From: Solimonas sp964507195
GTDB taxonomy: Bacteria; Pseudomonadota; Gammaproteobacteria; Nevskiales; Nevskiaceae
Direction of reading: 5' to 3'
NCBI GenBank assembly: GCA_964507195.1
Contig: CAZDPA010000225.1
Location: forward strand, 1 to 5,327
DNA: 5,327 bases
Position numbers and translations under genes: made by a program. A model generated the notes under the pieces. The model made no database searches, was not told the origin of the DNA, and worked only from the letters and a program-made list of their open reading frames with translations. This document shows, piece after piece, positions 5,301 to 5,327 of this stretch. Every line of letters starts with the position of its first letter. Position 1 is the stretch's first letter.

Positions 5301-5327
5301 ATGCTGATCACCAACGCCCACATCATC
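5301..5327 (+). CDS. Start of an unidentified gene, cut by window edge
   Basis: Nine codons, MLITNAHII, follow a strong GGAGG. Starts of the form M-L-I-T-N-A are common in amidohydrolase-type proteins (dihydroorotase-like enzymes and deaminases), but nine residues are too few for a call. It diverges from the thioesterase gene across a 152-bp gap (5149-5300), which contains candidate promoter elements and nothing else I can recognise. Confidence 0.55.

Overview
The window is GC-rich, ordinary bacterial chromosome, packed with housekeeping-type metabolic genes. No mobile element, CRISPR array, rRNA or tRNA was seen. The small acetolactate synthase subunit and the general codon style point to a high-GC proteobacterium, most likely a gammaproteobacterium of the Xanthomonadales/Nevskiales kind. 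That placement rests on remembered family resemblance, not a search.

Left half, positions 1-2974: branched-chain amino acid synthesis. On the minus strand lie ilvN (acetolactate synthase regulatory subunit) and, 63 nt downstream, the start of ilvC (ketol-acid reductoisomerase), cut by the window edge. The catalytic subunit gene ilvB is on the plus strand and diverges from ilvN across a 284-bp intergenic region (861-1144). Together the three genes give the first two shared steps to valine, isoleucine and leucine precursors. The divergent region holds a good sigma-70-like promoter for ilvN, a plausible one for ilvB, two inverted repeats, and a pair of near-identical 21-bp blocks of the form TTTGC-N6-GCAAA. 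One block sits in each promoter. This is the most interesting non-coding signal here: a candidate shared operator that could coordinate the two arms.

Right half, positions 2975-5327: acyl-CoA metabolism. A GC-rich hairpin follows ilvB. Then come a crotonase-fold gene and, 19 nt after it, a TetR-family regulator, probably one operon. The crotonase lacks both glutamates of true enoyl-CoA hydratases and looks instead like a delta3-delta2-enoyl-CoA isomerase of the ECI2 type. Converging on them, with only 6 bp between stop codons, is a single-hotdog acyl-CoA thioesterase on the minus strand. The last 27 bases open a plus-strand gene with a strong ribosome binding site; too little is visible to name it.

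I see no clearly new biological system. The points worth following are the paired operator-like repeats, the unusual ilvB sequence type combined with an ordinary ilvN, and the likely misannotation risk of the crotonase as a hydratase.
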